From Hydrangea macrophylla (Eukaryota; Streptophyta; Magnoliopsida; Cornales; Hydrangeaceae): a stretch of 64,000 nucleotides of DNA. Where the stretch lies: positions 45,453,100 to 45,517,099 of the forward strand of contig CM066984.1 in assembly GCA_033977485.1 (NCBI GenBank). Direction: 5' to 3'. The position numbers and the translations under genes are program-made. The notes under the pieces are model-generated. The model searched no databases and was not told the DNA's origin. It worked only from the letters and a program-made list of their open reading frames with translations. Positions 22,976-36,185 of this stretch are shown here, one piece after another. Position 1 is the stretch's first letter. Each line of letters starts with the position of its first letter.

Positions 22976-25075
22976 ATGAATATCCTCTTGCAAGGGGTTG
23001 TTTGTTTTGAGGTTTGAATTTTCTTTGAATCTAGAGGTTGTATTAGTTCTCCAAGTCTTAAAACTTTCAAATTATCTTCTCTAAACACAATTAGAAGTTA
23101 GTTTTAGAAGAGTTGAAGAGAGTGAAAAGCTTGATTAGTCTTTGGAAGTTCTTCAAAATCACAAAGTTGAGGATATTTTAGAGGTAAAACTTTGAATTAA
23201 TAAGTTATTTTCTAACTACAAATATACTTAGAGTCTTTGAATTTCCTTTCTTCTTTCCCTTTTAATCTTTGTGATTCATAAGACCTTCAATGTCTTACTT
23301 GAATCCTTAGACTTGAAATCCTTTAGTTCCCTTGTAAGCTCATGATTTACAACGAAGTTGAAGTTGATATTAGTACACTTGATTAATAAATCTAAAACTA
23401 TCTCCATGGTTTAGGTTTGTTATGTTTAGGTCTCATGAAATTTCTACATATTTCTTTGAGAACTTCAAGATATGAATGTAGTTAGTCTCCCATGACCATC
23501 AAATGGTAGGAGAGTTGGTGTGGTTTAAGCCAAGTTCCATGGCTCAAATTAGTTAACAAAGTTGTATTTGAATAAATGATGCAGTGAGTTCACAATCTGT
23601 TTTTGATCATAGATTTTAAGTTGAACATCGAACCGTTGGAACTGAATAAAATGAACGGGAAAGTGTTTATAACTCAAATTTCTACCACTCGAATTTTTGT
23701 TTTGAGGTAGTTTCATGTTTGAAGTGGTTTGGTCAAAGGTTTTGTGGAACAACTATAATCTGTCCAAAGTTTCAGAGTAGTAACACTCTTTTGAAATAAG
23801 CAAATCAGAACCTTAATCAAGCACTCTTGACCTAAAATAAATTTTTCTATGTATTTTAATGTGTTAGGAAGTTACCCTAAAAAGACCAAAGCATTTCTGA
23901 TTGTTTTACTATTTTTAAAAAATTACACAAAAACTTTGGATCGATAGTTGTAAGTCCTTGAGTGATGTCTAGTGTTTGTCTAATTCCTAGCGATCTAACC
24001 GTTGAAACCTTGATTTTCTTTTTGGGTTAGAAACTAGACACATAGAGGCATCTTGTGTCCAAATATCATCAAGATCAAACAAAGGGAAGTATGTTTTTCA
24101 TTTCTTTGAATTTCTGATCTGCTCTCAGCAATTTTCAGAATTCTATCACAACTTTGATATATCTTGCAAACAATAGTCTATATAATCTCTCCATGACCTA
24201 GGACTTAAACCATGTGTTAATAATGATTAGTTAAGCTTAAATACAGAGGCTAAATGAACCAAACCAAGAAAAAATACAATAGCTTATTCGTATTCATGTA
24301 ATCATGCACATTCATCCATATAGATCGGTATTAGAATTCATAATTGCGTCATTTCCTCTACTTGATATAATTAAGCTAGACATTTAGGAATAATGATCCA
24401 ATATTATACATTCTTCCTAAAGTATGTGGACTAACCTTTGTTTTGCAGTGCACTTGAGGTACAACTTGTCAACCCTTTCTCTAGTTTACTTAATTCCTTG
24501 ATTTTTTATTGATTTTATGACCTCATGCGCGACACGTTAGAATTAGGATCTTGCCTTATGTGAATACATGTGATTAGAGACCTTTTCTTAGGTTTTGCTT
24601 TCTATTCATATGCATTGCACGTTTAATATTCACGTCATAGATCCCGGGTAAGTTCCATAGTTCCCTATTTGCTTATCATGTCGCTTCCTACTTGAATTAT
24701 GTCAATTTTGAATGATATTTTATCACTTGCAATCTTACACTCTTTAGACATGCTTTTGTAATGTATATCTATACGTATGTATTAGTTGAGGAAATGCCTA
24801 GATTATTAATTCGATTAAAAGGATGTTAAGTAGAGGCCTATCGCGAGATAGGATGAGAGGGGGTGTTTTAGTCCGACGGGCTCCTTCTCCTCTCATTCCA
24901 TAATCCCTAGACCTAGAAAATCTCTGGTTTCTTAAAAGATCAGTTTGCATCAAAATGGTTTCTTAATTTTCCTTTAAAAATAAAGTGGCGACTCATTGTT
25001 TTATGTTTTGAAATTTGAAAATGTTTTTAAATAAAAAGGGCTGTGGGTAAAAAAAAAATTGCGATATCCACAATT

Positions 25076-25093
25076 TGGCGACTCCACTGGGGA
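25076..25093 (+). other. Primer binding site of element E (Arg-tRNA type)
   Basis: tggcgactccactgggga lies three bases after the LTR end. This is the Tat/Ogre-type site, reported complementary to a tRNA-Arg. Element D has the same site with one or two changes. Confidence 0.85.
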
Positions 25094-28000
25094 TTAAACC
25101 CAGAATCTCTGGTTTCGTAGACCAGAAATTTCTGATTTTGGGTTCACTCGAGGATTAGACTTGAAAGCATCCTTTTAATCGAATTAATTAATTTTTGTGT
25201 GTCTGTTTCATTACACTTGCATGTTTAGCCAGTCGATTGCATGGAACTATGACCTTGGAGACTCGGGGCAGCCCGGTCGGTCAAGTTATCATGGGACTGT
25301 GTAATCACCCTTGATCTCGTACCATGTGTTGGTATATGAAGCATCCTATCGGATGTGTGTTAAGGGTCCCTTATTTGACCAAAACTCGGCCTTTGCATGA
25401 TAGCTTCTGTAGAACCTTTCAAAGTTATAAAATTAATTCTTGATTAGGATTATGTGCTAGGGAGTTTTGTATGCCCGAAAGGGATTACTTGAGATGACGA
25501 CGATACTTGCTTGATGAAATATCTGTAACCTCTTAATCACTTTTAAGCAATTCCTCTTCATGTCCTATGACATTTGAGAACATGCCGAATCTTGATTATA
25601 AGATTACATTTCTTATATCATGTTTAGCTAAGTATCATTGACCTTGTATATATCCAAATTCATGAAAAGTACAGTGCTAATCCGATCATGTGATCCTTCT
25701 ACCCAAGGAATTTTAAATCCATCTTTGAAAGCAAAACAGATTTTTGCCATATTTTTTTAAATTTTCAATCGCTCTTTCAAAAATCTTTGGAGTTCAGCTT
25801 TTTAAGATTCCAAGTCAACCTTTGTCGAGGTATGTTTTCACATTCTCATATTCGAAGGAAGAACCCAAAATTCTCGGGAGGTTTGTTTGAAAAGTTTCGC
25901 CAACTAAAGAAATGTTTTTTTTTCATATGAATTCCAAAGCAAAGTTTCAACCCAATCATCTTTTGTTGAGAAATGTTTATTTTTGCCTTCAAAGGAAAAA
26001 TCTAAAATTCTTGAGAATTTGAAAGACCCCATCATCTAGAGAAATGCTTTTCAAATGAATTTTAAAAATTTTAAAAATTTTCAATCTTTGAAGGGGTAAT
26101 GAGGATCACAATGAAAAGAGAAATCAGCACATTTGACATGAATGAGGATTTTATGTGCTTATGTGCCTTATGTGTTAGGATTAGGATTTTCTCTTCTTTT
26201 TGCATATAGAATAGGCACACACACACACATGCATTGCATCCGTTTGACATATGAACCATTCATGAACATTTTCCTAAGCATTTGCAAAAGAAAATGTGAA
26301 AATAATAACAAAATGAAAATTCCTTTGGAATCTATCAAAATTGATTAAAAACGGACCATGACTGTAGGCGAGATAGCATCAAACCCAGAACAGTTTGGGT
26401 TAGTAGTGCAAGCATGAGATTAGTTAGAAGAGAAAAGATAATGAAAAGGTTTATGTTGAGGTTGATTAGTTTGTGGAGCCTAATGATTGGAAGAAGGGCC
26501 ACTTAACTGAGAAATTGGTCATAGGGACGGATAATGTTTCCGCAAACACGGGTGGCGAACCCAAAGGTTCAAATGGTGCTAGTGAGGTGATGATGTTTGT
26601 GAATACTGTTGCTAAAGTGAATGTGGATGCTCTTGGAAATCTAATAAATTGAAAATCGTCTGTGACACTCCAATTGAGACCAAATCAAGTCTAGTCCATG
26701 ATCTAGTCGTGTTAAGTTGGAGTCAAGTGTCAATGTCAAGTTGCATTTTGCAAGTCTTCCATCGAGTATTATTGTCAAGTCTTTATCGAGTCAATCGAGT
26801 TAGGCGGTGTAATCCATTGCTAGTTGAATAAAATCCCTCTCTGCTCGATTCAGTGTGCCAAGTCGTGAATGTATGGATCATTAAGCCAAGAAAAAGGGAA
26901 AGAAGAAAGAAAAAATCACTTTTTCAAATAATCATAGAAATACTCTATTAATAAGTCTTTGCATTGAAAATGATCCCCAATTGATCAAAGCAAATTATGT
27001 GCCAAATCCAAGGAGGATTAGAGAATTGATTAGCTTAACTTTAAGAATTAAAAGATGCTCTTGCTCAATCTTGAAAAGATTAACTTGGGACTTCGTGGAC
27101 CTTGCTTTCCATCCCCTAAAAGATGAAGCCCAACCAGCCCATAGCCATAAACTTTGTCCTTGATGGTAGCCAGACATTTTAAATGAACTTCTGCTTCCAA
27201 AAAAAAGAAGAATAGAAAAAGAAAAAGGAGCTCGCTAGGATGAAAACCCGAAAGGGCCCCTAGGCAAAAGTTAGAGCAAAAATAAGATGCATGTTGATTT
27301 CAAAAATTCTAATCCTAGCCAGTCAAAATCATGGAGAGAATAAGAGATAGTAAGGAAGAGAAAGGAAAGGAAAGAGAAATGAAAAGGCAGAGAATAGATT
27401 AGATTGAGAATTTTTGAGCACTTCAAAGTAGATCATTGGCACATGAACTATCTCAAGACTTTGTGTTGTTCTAAAGAAATTGGAAATGAAAAGAGAGATT
27501 TGAAAGTATCAATTAAGCTCACAATTTTGTGAGAGGCTCAATGGCTAAGAGGGCATAAAATAATCCAAAGATATCTTTGAGAAAAATAAAGAGTGATTTG
27601 GAGGGCTGATATTGCTTTGTGAATATGATAGAGTATGAATAAAACATGATGAGAGTTGTAAAGATTAACTGGCTAGTGAAAAGGTTAAATAATCAACCGT
27701 CAAATAAAAAAAAGAAGAAAAGAAAAGAGAAAAGAGATTAAAGGACAAAGTAGTTCATCATGCTACACAAGGGCTACCACAAGCGACATGCACTCCCTAG
27801 ACCCAAATGGAAACATGGCTCGAAAAGCCCACCAATTCTTGAAGCCTAATTCTTTCAAGACCTCCAGAGTACTTGAACTACGCTCGACCTGATTCCCACT
27901 CGGGGATACGTAGGCAACCTATCTGGTTCGGTCACCACCATTGTCATAATATGGTGTGCTCTTTCAGGCCTTGGCCATATTACCTTGGACCTGATTCCTA

Positions 28001-28910
28001 TTCGTGGATAAGTTGAATCCTTTGCACATATGGTTATGTTCTTTTAAAACTAGGAGCAAACTTGCATTTTCCTAGGACCACATATGTATTGCCGAACTAG
28101 GGGCAAACAAAGTTTACCGATCAGCATTGGTACATCTCCCTTCATCCCATCACATTCATGATGATTACCTCCAGATTGGGAGTAAATGCATTGCAAGCAT
28201 CCTGTACCAACATGTTCTCAAGGCCCTTAGGGCGAGCCCATTTGCCCTTAAGACTAGGGGAAAACTTCATTTGCTAAAAGGCCTATTTTTGAAGCAAGCC
28301 CCTGTGTCTCTTTCAAACTAGGGACAAACTTTGTTTGCCAAAATCCCTCTATGATAAAGGCAAGTTCTCAAGTATTTGAGTGTGTTTTGAATAGACTGAA
28401 ATAGAGTGTCTTTTATTCTATATAGCACTAATTCGAAGCACAATCTAGATAGGCAAAGAATCAGCTAAATCGAAAAGGAGAAGTTTTCAAAAGTTTAGAT
28501 TTATCAGCAAAACACTAAAATTGTAAAATGATGAATAAATGAAAGAGGTAAGTTGATACATGTATTCACGACGAAAGCACATCAGTTTAGAAGATGATTC
28601 AATCACCTTGTGTTTGTTGAGTCTGTCCTTGTTGGATGAATCAATAATGATCTCAAATGTGTGGGTTTAAGATGATGTATAAAGATTTGAAAAGTCTCCG
28701 TAAGCATCCCCACGAGCAGTGCAAGCAGGAGTTTTAAACACTATCACAATAATGCTAAAAGTGAAAATATGAGAATGGTCCAAGACTAGGGGTAAAGGTG
28801 ACTTCCCTCTTTTGACACAATCATCATGCTTCTTCCAAATGGTCCGCAAGTGCAAAAAATCATGCTTTCAAAAGACTACTAGGGCAGCACATACCCCGTC
28901 AGCTCCGTTC
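25094..28910 (+). other. Non-coding internal region of E, homologous to D leader and post-gag spacer
   Basis: No gag or pol frame. About 25200-26260 matches the D leader (reverse of 41900-40870, for example the acacacacacatgcattgcat block). Around 26550-26640 it matches the end of D's gag region (GLU-rich then NVDALGNL). The roughly 1.2 kb gag of D is absent, replaced by about 200 bp. The rest (26700-28900) parallels D's 39350-37240, including a block (27790-27910) matching 38235-38110. Confidence 0.65.
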
Positions 28911-29990
28911 AAATTCTTTGAGTCCGAGGACTCCCCATTTTTGTAAAATTAATTCTTTTAGTCCTAGAACTACCTATTTTTTTAAAACCAATTCATTGAG
29001 TCTGAGGGCTTCCCATCTTTGTAAATCAAATTCTTTGAGTTTGTGTGACTCCATTTGTATAAAAGTAAAGATTGTTGGGTCTGTACAAGGCCGTTCGTGT
29101 AAAAAGTGAATTTGTTTGAGTCTAATTGACTCCTGATTCAAGAGTTTGAACTAAATTGAGTCTGATTAACTCCCAATTTTGTGAAACAGAAATTCTTTTG
29201 AGTCTGATTGACTCCCAATTTGGTGTAGTAGAAATTCTTTGAGCTTTACCAACTCCTAATTTTGTGAAACTAAAATTCTTTGAGTTTTGTGAAATAGAAA
29301 TTATTTCAGTTCGATCGACTCCAATTTTGTGAAACAGAAATTCTTTGAGTCTGATTGACTTTTGAATTAGTGAAATTGAATTTATTTAAGTCTGATTGAA
29401 TCCCAATTTTAGAATATGGAACTGAATTGAGTCTGATTGACTCCAAAATTTGAAAAGTTGAATTGAATTGAGTCTAATTGACTCCTGATTTTGAAAATTG
29501 AATTGAATTGAATTGAATCTGACTAACTTCTGATTTTAGACTTTGAATCTGACTGACTCCGATGAACTGAACTGATTTGAGTTTGATTTGACTCTCGATT
29601 TTGGGAATTAAAATAAATTGAGTCTAATTTAACTCCTAATTTTGAAAATTGGAATTTATGTTGAGGCGAATTGACTCCGATTTTGAGATTTGAGATTCTT
29701 GTCGAGCCAAAATTGATTTCGGTTAAGAAATTTGAAATGTTATAAATTAACCCTCGATCTTGAAATAAGAAATTCTTTGAGTACGTTTGTATAAAAAGTG
29801 AATTTGTTGAGTCCATGTGACTCCATTTATGTAAAATGAGAAAAATTGAATTTCATTGAGTCCGAGTGTCTCCGTTGTTGTGGAAATGCGGGTCCTTGGA
29901 TCCGAATGACTCTTTTGTTCTGAAATATGAATTGTTGAGTCCAAGTGTCTCCGTGGATGTAAACTATGAGATTTGGGGTCTGAGTGAATA
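28911..29990 (+). repeat. Degenerate tandem array with GAGTC-N5-GACTC hairpins
   Basis: Some 20 units of about 40-60 bp, each with ttgagtctgattgactcc or a variant (gagtctaattgactc, gagtccatgtgactcc), separated by 'caattttgtgaaacagaaattc'. GAGTC and GACTC form a 5-bp stem with a five-base spacer. Element D has only a short remnant of it (37080-37230, opposite strand). Confidence 0.8.
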
Positions 29991-30401
29991 ATAAGAATGA
30001 AAATTTGGGGCATGGTCTCGGCACAAAATCAATGAAACCGGGATAACAAGGATAAGCCAAAGTGTAAATCCCACATGTGGTCCTAATGTCCTAAACATGA
30101 TCATAATAATAATATCTTGAGGGAATCAAAAAATCTGCAAAGCGCGCAAGATCAAAATCATGTTCATACATGCATTAAGCATCATACATTGCATTGATCA
30201 TCTAGAGAAGTAGAAAGGCAAATTGAAGTCCATAGTTTTACCCCTTTGATAAAGGCAATTGCTGAGAGGCACAATTCGGGGTCAGTGAAGAGGAGAGAAC
30301 AATGTTTTGCGGAGTATTGGGGAAGAAAGTTGTATAAATAGGAGAATAAAGCTGCCTACCTACCCATGGCAATCAATAAATCAGATCTGTACTTGGTGAA
30401 T
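29991..30401. other. Unassigned internal sequence of E
   Basis: No coding frame, repeat or RNA gene seen. Confidence 0.5.
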
Positions 30402-30500
30402 TGTCGTGCGGCAGTCCGTGAATGCCGTTGTGACATTCACTGACTGCCGTTACGGCATTCACAGAGTGCCGCACAGGCCAAACCGAGTGCCGTTTGGAGT
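30402..30500. repeat. CGGCA...TGCCG palindrome cluster in the interior of E
   Basis: Units such as cggcattcacagagtgccg and cggcagtccgtgaatgccg, the same word as in the LTR U3, but here in the interior near the 3' end of the antisense gene. An (attc)n run follows at 30623-30650. Confidence 0.85.
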
Positions 30501-33500
30501 TTTACTTTGGCCAGGGTCTATTTGTAATGTTTTCAGCCCTCCTGCAAATGGAAAACTGAATAAGCGTGCGCATCATGCAGCACGTACAAGAAAGACCAAG
30601 CCATGGTCGCATACGTCCATTTGTTCATTCATTCATTCATTCATTTTAAACAAATAAAGAAGATGGAAGCAATTAAGGACCAAGCTATGGTCACACATAC
30701 GGTAAGTAGTAGTAAAAGCAAAAAAGATAAAAGTAAATAAAAGATGTACGGATGTCTATTCTACCGGTAATCCTAGAGCTATCATCAAAACAGGTGTGTG
30801 TATATATACAGTCATCCCAGTGAACGTGTATCCTTACGAATGCTCAAAGATATAAAATAAAAGATGGAAAAGGGCGCTGTCAGCCCCGGCTACGGCCCCG
30901 AGCCTGACGTGTGATGCATCGAAGAGGCTCCTCCTCTGACTGTTTCCCGCTCGCTATGCCTCTGCCTCTACCTCTGCCTCCGTCGCCACCAGTATCGCTC
31001 GCTCCACCTCCGCCTCTACCGCCACTGGTGCCTCCGCCACCGCCTCTACCTCGTCCGATTCCACTACCCCCGGGAGCTCCTCCGTAATCTCTGTCAGGAT
31101 CTATCCCAAACTGCCAAAGTCGCTGCTCAAGCTCCCTCACCTGCAGAGTCAGTCTCCTGACCTCATCATCCTGAGAAAAAGGAAAAGTGAATAACATAGT
31201 CTGTTTTGAAATAAAAGTGAAAAGTGTGAATAAAAGGGAGTCAACTCGACTTACCCTGGCTCTCGCCTGAGCCTTGGCAGTCACCCGCGCCCCGTCAGCC
31301 TAAGCAAAAAACCATTGAAAAGGGATTAGTGGAAGCAGAATAAGGATGCAAGAATTGGAAATAATGTCCTATGAGCGTAAAGCTGGCCCTCCTCCGCATA
31401 GTCCCGAGGGACATGATCATACTGGAGTGGAATGCCGGGAGAGCCTGCAGGGTACCGGGTGTGGATATCGCAGGTTGACTTACCCACAGCTTTTCTTATT
31501 TAAAATCTTTTTCAAATTTCAAATTCAAAACAAAAGAGTCGCCACTTAATTTTTAAAGGAAAAGTTAAGAAACCATTTCAAAAGGAAACTGATCTTTTGC
31601 GAAACCAAAGATTAACTGGGTCCGGGGATTATGGAATGAGAGGGGAAGGAGCCCGACGGACTAAAACACCCCCTCTCATCCTATCTCGCGATAGGCCTCT
31701 ACTCAACATCCATTTAATCGAATTAATTATCTAAGCATGCCCTCAATTAATACATATATAGGTATACATAACACAAGCATGTTGGAAATGGTGTAAAATT
31801 ACTAACGGTAAAATATCATTCATAAGTCACATAATTCAACTAGCAAGCATCATGATATGCAATAAGAAACAAAAGAACTTACCCGGGATCCAGCAGCGAA
31901 TATTAAGCGTGCAATGCATGCGATTTAAATAAAACCTAGGAAAAGAGTCTCTAATCCATATATACATATAAGGCAAATCTTAACTCTAAGGTGTCGCGCA
32001 TAAGGTCGAAAATCAAATAAAAATCAAGGAATTTAATAAACTAGAGAGGGATTGAGAAATCGTACCTTAATAGCGCTACAAAACAAAGGGTTATTTCACA
32101 TGATATGCCAAATATGATGTTAGAAATAACAATCCTAAATTTCTAGCTTAAATCTATCTAATGTAATTAAATCCAAAGCAAATAAATCCTAATTACAAGT
32201 GCCAAACCATATGGATGAATATGTACATGGACAAGGATAGACTATGAAATACTCTTAAACTTTGAATTCAAGCTCAACTAATCATTATAAAAACATGATT
32301 TAAGCCTTAGGTCATAGAAAAGTCATGTGGACCATTATTTACAAAGTTGGTCAAATGTGTCATAAAACTCTAAAAATTGCAGAGAACAGATCAGAACTTT
32401 AAGGAAATAAAAAGCACGTCTCTCATGGTTTGATGTCAATGAATGTTGGACACAAGATGCCTCTGTGAGTCTAGTTTCTAAATCAAAAAGAAAATCAAAG
32501 TTTCAACGGTCGGATCTCCGGGAAAAGGACAAAAACCAGACATCACTCAGAGATGTACAACTCTCTGTCCAGAGATATTGTTTGATTTTTTAAAAATAGC
32601 AAAAAAAATCAGAAATACTTTGTTCTTTTTAGGGTGACTTCCTAACACATTAAACTTCATAGAAAAAATTATTTGGAGTCACAAACACTTTATTAGAACT
32701 CTGATTTAATTTTTTCAAAAGAGTGTCACTGTTCTGAAACTATTCTGAAACTCTGGACAGATTGTATTTGTGTCACAAAACTCATGATCAAACCATTCTA
32801 AACATGAAACCACCTTAAAACAAAAATTACAGTTGTAGAATATCGTGTTATTGACACTTTCCCGTTGGTTTCACTTGATTTCAACGGTTAGATTTCGAAC
32901 TAAAAATCTTTGATCAATAACAGTTTGTGAACTCACTGTTTTCATTTGTCAAGTTCAACTTTTATTTGGTAACTCCAACTATTAAACCATGAAGTTGGGT
33001 TTAAACCAAACAACTTCTCCTACCATTTGATGGCCATTAGAGACTACAAACCTTTATTCTTCATAGATTTCAAATGACATATGGATAGACTTCATGAAAT
33101 CTATAAGATAAGGAATCCAAACCATGGAGATGGACTTGGACTCAAAACCACTTCCTCCTACCATTTGATGGCCATTGGAGATGAAGACATGACTAAAACT
33201 CATGAGTTTTCAAGGAATATAAGGAGACTCCATGAAAACTCAAGCTTAGAGGACCCAAGTCATGAGTATGGACTTGGATCCATCTATTTGTTTATAGAAT
33301 AAAATGATGATCAAACTTTGACTTCCATATGAAGCATAAGCTTACATGGGATTCAAAAGATCACATTCAAGAGATTTTAAGAGAGATATTGAGGATCTCC
33401 AATAGTCTCAAAGAGGGAAGTATGAACAATAAAAGAAATGAAGCAAAGAAAACAAAATAGTTTGAGGATCCAAAGGAAAGAATGCAAATAAAACAACTTA

Positions 33501-33710
33501 TGGTTAGAGGATCACCTCCAACTATCCTCAAAGTTTTTCTTCTTTGAAGATCTTCCAAGCTCTTCTTCCTAGTTTTTTTCTAAACTCTCTCTTTTCTCTC
33601 TAAAAATGCTGGTGTAATGGTAGCGTATTTTTTGTATGTGTTGTTCTCCCCTTTTCAAATTCCCCCCAATATTTTTCTCTTGGTTGGTCCCCCTTTTCTC
33701 CATGAAGGTA

Positions 33711-33725
33711 CCTCTTCTTATATAG
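33711..33725 (-). promoter_or_regulatory. TATA box of D 3' LTR
   Basis: Reverse complement reads ctatataagaagagg. It is conserved at about 44194-44208. Confidence 0.7.
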
Positions 33726-33825
33726 ACAAAAACTACCAAGTATTTTCAGTGAATTCTGAGTAAAAGACATGTGTAAGCATCTCATTTGGTGGTACAATGT
33801 GTACTTTCTGAAATTAGGCAGACTG

Positions 33826-34150
33826 CTGCCCAGCGCGGCAGTCCAGAAACTGTCGCGGCAGTCCGTGACTGCCGCTGCGGCAGTTCATGAATGCCGTCGC
33901 GGCACTCCATGACTGCCGCACGGCATTTATCAAATGCCGCGGCAATTAATGGATTGCCGCGTTTTTGTCAGTCTTACTTTATCAGTTTCTTGTTCTTATT
34001 TGCATACGCATACGTATTGCACTGCAAAATACAGACTTTAAAAGTGAACGGCAGTCAGAAATTTATGGCGGCACTTGGTGAATGCCGGGCCGGCACTCTC
34101 TGACTGCCGCGCGGCACTCAGTCAGTGCCGTGGCAGTCTGCCGTGTGCCG
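33826..34150. repeat. CGGCA...TGCCG palindrome cluster in D 3' LTR U3
   Basis: Ten or more 19-bp units. Examples with strong stems are cggcagtccgtgactgccg (7 bp), cggcatttatcaaatgccg (8 bp) and cggcactcagtcagtgccg (7 bp). It lies 100-430 bp upstream of the TATA box on the minus strand. Confidence 0.92.
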
Positions 34151-34408
34151 TTTTAAGCTGAGATTCCTCTTTTTAGGTCTTCCCCCTTTTTGAAACGAAT
34201 TATTTTTGAAGATCCTTTCCAAAAATCATGTCTTATACCTGAATTCTCCTAAATACCTGGTATTTTTCCTCTTTCTGTGAAATTTTATCGCGTTTTGGAG
34301 ATTTTCTGAAGAGCTTGGAATACTTCAATTTTTCGGTCCTTGTCATCATCGGATACGGAGGTGACACTCTCCTAAATTCGACGGTTGGTCAAAATTGGGG
34401 TGTCTACA

Positions 34409-34426
34409 GTTTGCCCCTCTTTGACA
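34409..34426 (-). other. Polypurine tract of element D
   Basis: Reverse complement reads tcaaagaggggcaaact next to the LTR. The same core (gaggggcaaac) precedes the E 3' LTR. Confidence 0.8.
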
Positions 34427-34852
34427 GAGCTTGTGGAGCAACGCGTCCCGTAAGTGAATGTCAAAGCCTGCGTGAAGACAAGCCTTTGACCAGACTGTCG
34501 AATTTAGGTGAAAACAAAATGCGTTGCAAAAATAGGCGTGCAACGAAATTCTAATTGGTCGTGCTCCACGGCGAGCTGCCTACGTATCCCGTCAGGAATC
34601 AGACCAAAGCGTAGTTCAGGCATGGGTTGAACATTCACAAACGCAAGTAGTCACACGGATGGATGCACCTATCCTGTCGTGATGTAAGTGCCATGCAATG
34701 GTGTTTTCTGAATCGACCTGGTTGTGTAAATGTCATGCTTATCATGTTTTCCCCACGTACGACGCACATTTCGTGACGTGTTAGTCAGGGAAGATTATCT
34801 ATGCGAAAATCTGTTATGGGAGTCATGAAAGTGCTTTTGATTTGATTTCGAT
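34427..34852. other. Non-coding 3' region of element D
   Basis: Matches the region between the antisense gene and the purine tract in E (46110-46320), with blocks such as ctgcctacgtatcc and aggaatcagacc. D has no antisense gene here; tandem arrays follow instead. Confidence 0.6.
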
Positions 34853-35638
34853 GTTTGACGCAAATTTGTTGCAAAAACCGAGAATGTAAATTCGTTACAT
34901 TCTCAAGATAAGGATCAACGTAAATTTGTTACGAGGATCGGGAATATAAATTTGTTATATTCTCAGAACGGGGGTTAACGCAAATTTGTTGCGGAAACCG
35001 AGAATATAAATTTGTTATATTCTCAGGACAAAGGATCGACACAAATTTGTTGCGAAAACCGAGAATATAAATTTGTTATATTCGCAGGACAAAGGATCGA
35101 CGCAAATTTGTTGCGGAAACTGAGAATATAAATTTGTTATATTCTCAAGACAAAGGATCGATGCAAATTTGTTGCGGAAACTGAGAATATAAATTTGTTA
35201 TATTCTCAGGACAAAGGATCGACGCAAATTTGTTGTGGAAACTGAGAATATAAATTTGTTATATTCTCAGGACAAAGGATCGACGCAAATTTGTTGCGAA
35301 AACTGAGAATATAAATTTGTTATATTCTCAGGACAAAGGATCGACGCAAATTTGTTGCGGAAACTGAGAATATAAATTTGTTATATTCTCAAGACAAAGG
35401 ATCGACGCAAATTTGTTGCGGAAACCGAGAATATAAATTTGTTATATTCGCAGGACAAAGGATCGACGCAAATTTGTTGCGAAAACCGAGAATATAAATT
35501 TGTTATATTCTCAGGACAAAAGATCGACGCAAATATGTTACGAGGATCGAGAATACAAATCCGTTATATTCCCAAAACGAGGGTTAGCGCAAATTTGTTG
35601 CGGAAACCGAGGATGTAAATTCGTTACATTCTCAAGAT
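34853..35638. repeat. 61-bp tandem array, 13 units, two hairpins per unit
   Basis: Units of 60-61 bp, nearly identical in the middle. Each has a short hairpin CGCAA-ATTTG-TTGCG and a long one GAGAATATAA-ATTTG-TTATATTCTC, both with loop ATTTG. Edge units show paired changes: CGTAA/TTACG in unit 2, and AATGTAA/TTACATT with loop ATTCG in units 1 and 13. No long frame is conserved across units. Confidence 0.93.
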
Positions 35639-35689
35639 CTTTAATTTTTAGGAGTTGGGAGCCCACAGGCTCAAATATTCTTTAATTTT

Positions 35690-36185
35690 TAGGAATTGGG
35701 AGCCCACAGGCTTATACTCCGGTGTCTCCCAAGAATCATCTGATCGACTGAGATGCGCTTCGCGTCTTATACTCCGGTGTCAAATTAGAAACTACGCTTT
35801 CCGAAAGACTGAGATGCGTTTTGCGTCTTATACTCCAGTGTCTTTTTAGGATCATCTGATTGGCTGAGATGCGCTTTGCGTCTTAGACTTCAGTGCTGAA
35901 TCAGGAAATATGCTGAAAGACTGAGATGCGCTTCGCGCCTTATACTCCGATGTCTTCCAAAAATCATCTGATCGACTGAGATGTGCTACACGCCTTATAC
36001 TCCGGTGTCGAATCAGGAAACACGCTGAAAGACTGAGATGCGCTACGCGCCTTATACTCCGGTGTCTTCCAAAAATCATCTGATCGACTGGGATGCACTA
36101 AGCGCCTTATACTCCGGTGTCAAATCAGGAACCACGCTGAAAGACTGAGATGCGCTTCGCGCCTTATTCTCCATTGTCTTCCGAG
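35690..36185. repeat. Alternating two-type tandem array with 'atgcgcttcgcgcc' core
   Basis: Roughly 60-bp units of two alternating kinds share 'gactgagatgcgctNcgcgccttatactccggtgtc'-like content split by either 'ttccaaaaatcatctgatc' or 'aatcaggaaacacgctgaaa'. About eight units. Confidence 0.85.

Larger units (their letters stand above)
22408..25072 (+). repeat. 5' LTR of element E
   Basis: Paired with 46332-48999. It contains a CGGCA...TGCCG palindrome cluster, then a TATA box. Relative to element D's LTR only ends, the U3 palindromes and blocks near the 3' end are alike. Confidence 0.93.
31460..34408 (-). repeat. 3' LTR of element D
   Basis: Plus-strand edges are TGTGGATATCGC...GGGGTGTCTACA; pair of 41943-44891. 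Confidence 0.95.

Noticed and set aside
28127..28321. 64-codon plus-strand ORF in E interior
   Set aside because: No domain, and the homologous D spacer does not keep the frame.
34853..35638. Hammerhead ribozyme array, suggested by 'ggaaactga' and hairpins
   Set aside because: The conserved CTGATGA core is absent from every unit.
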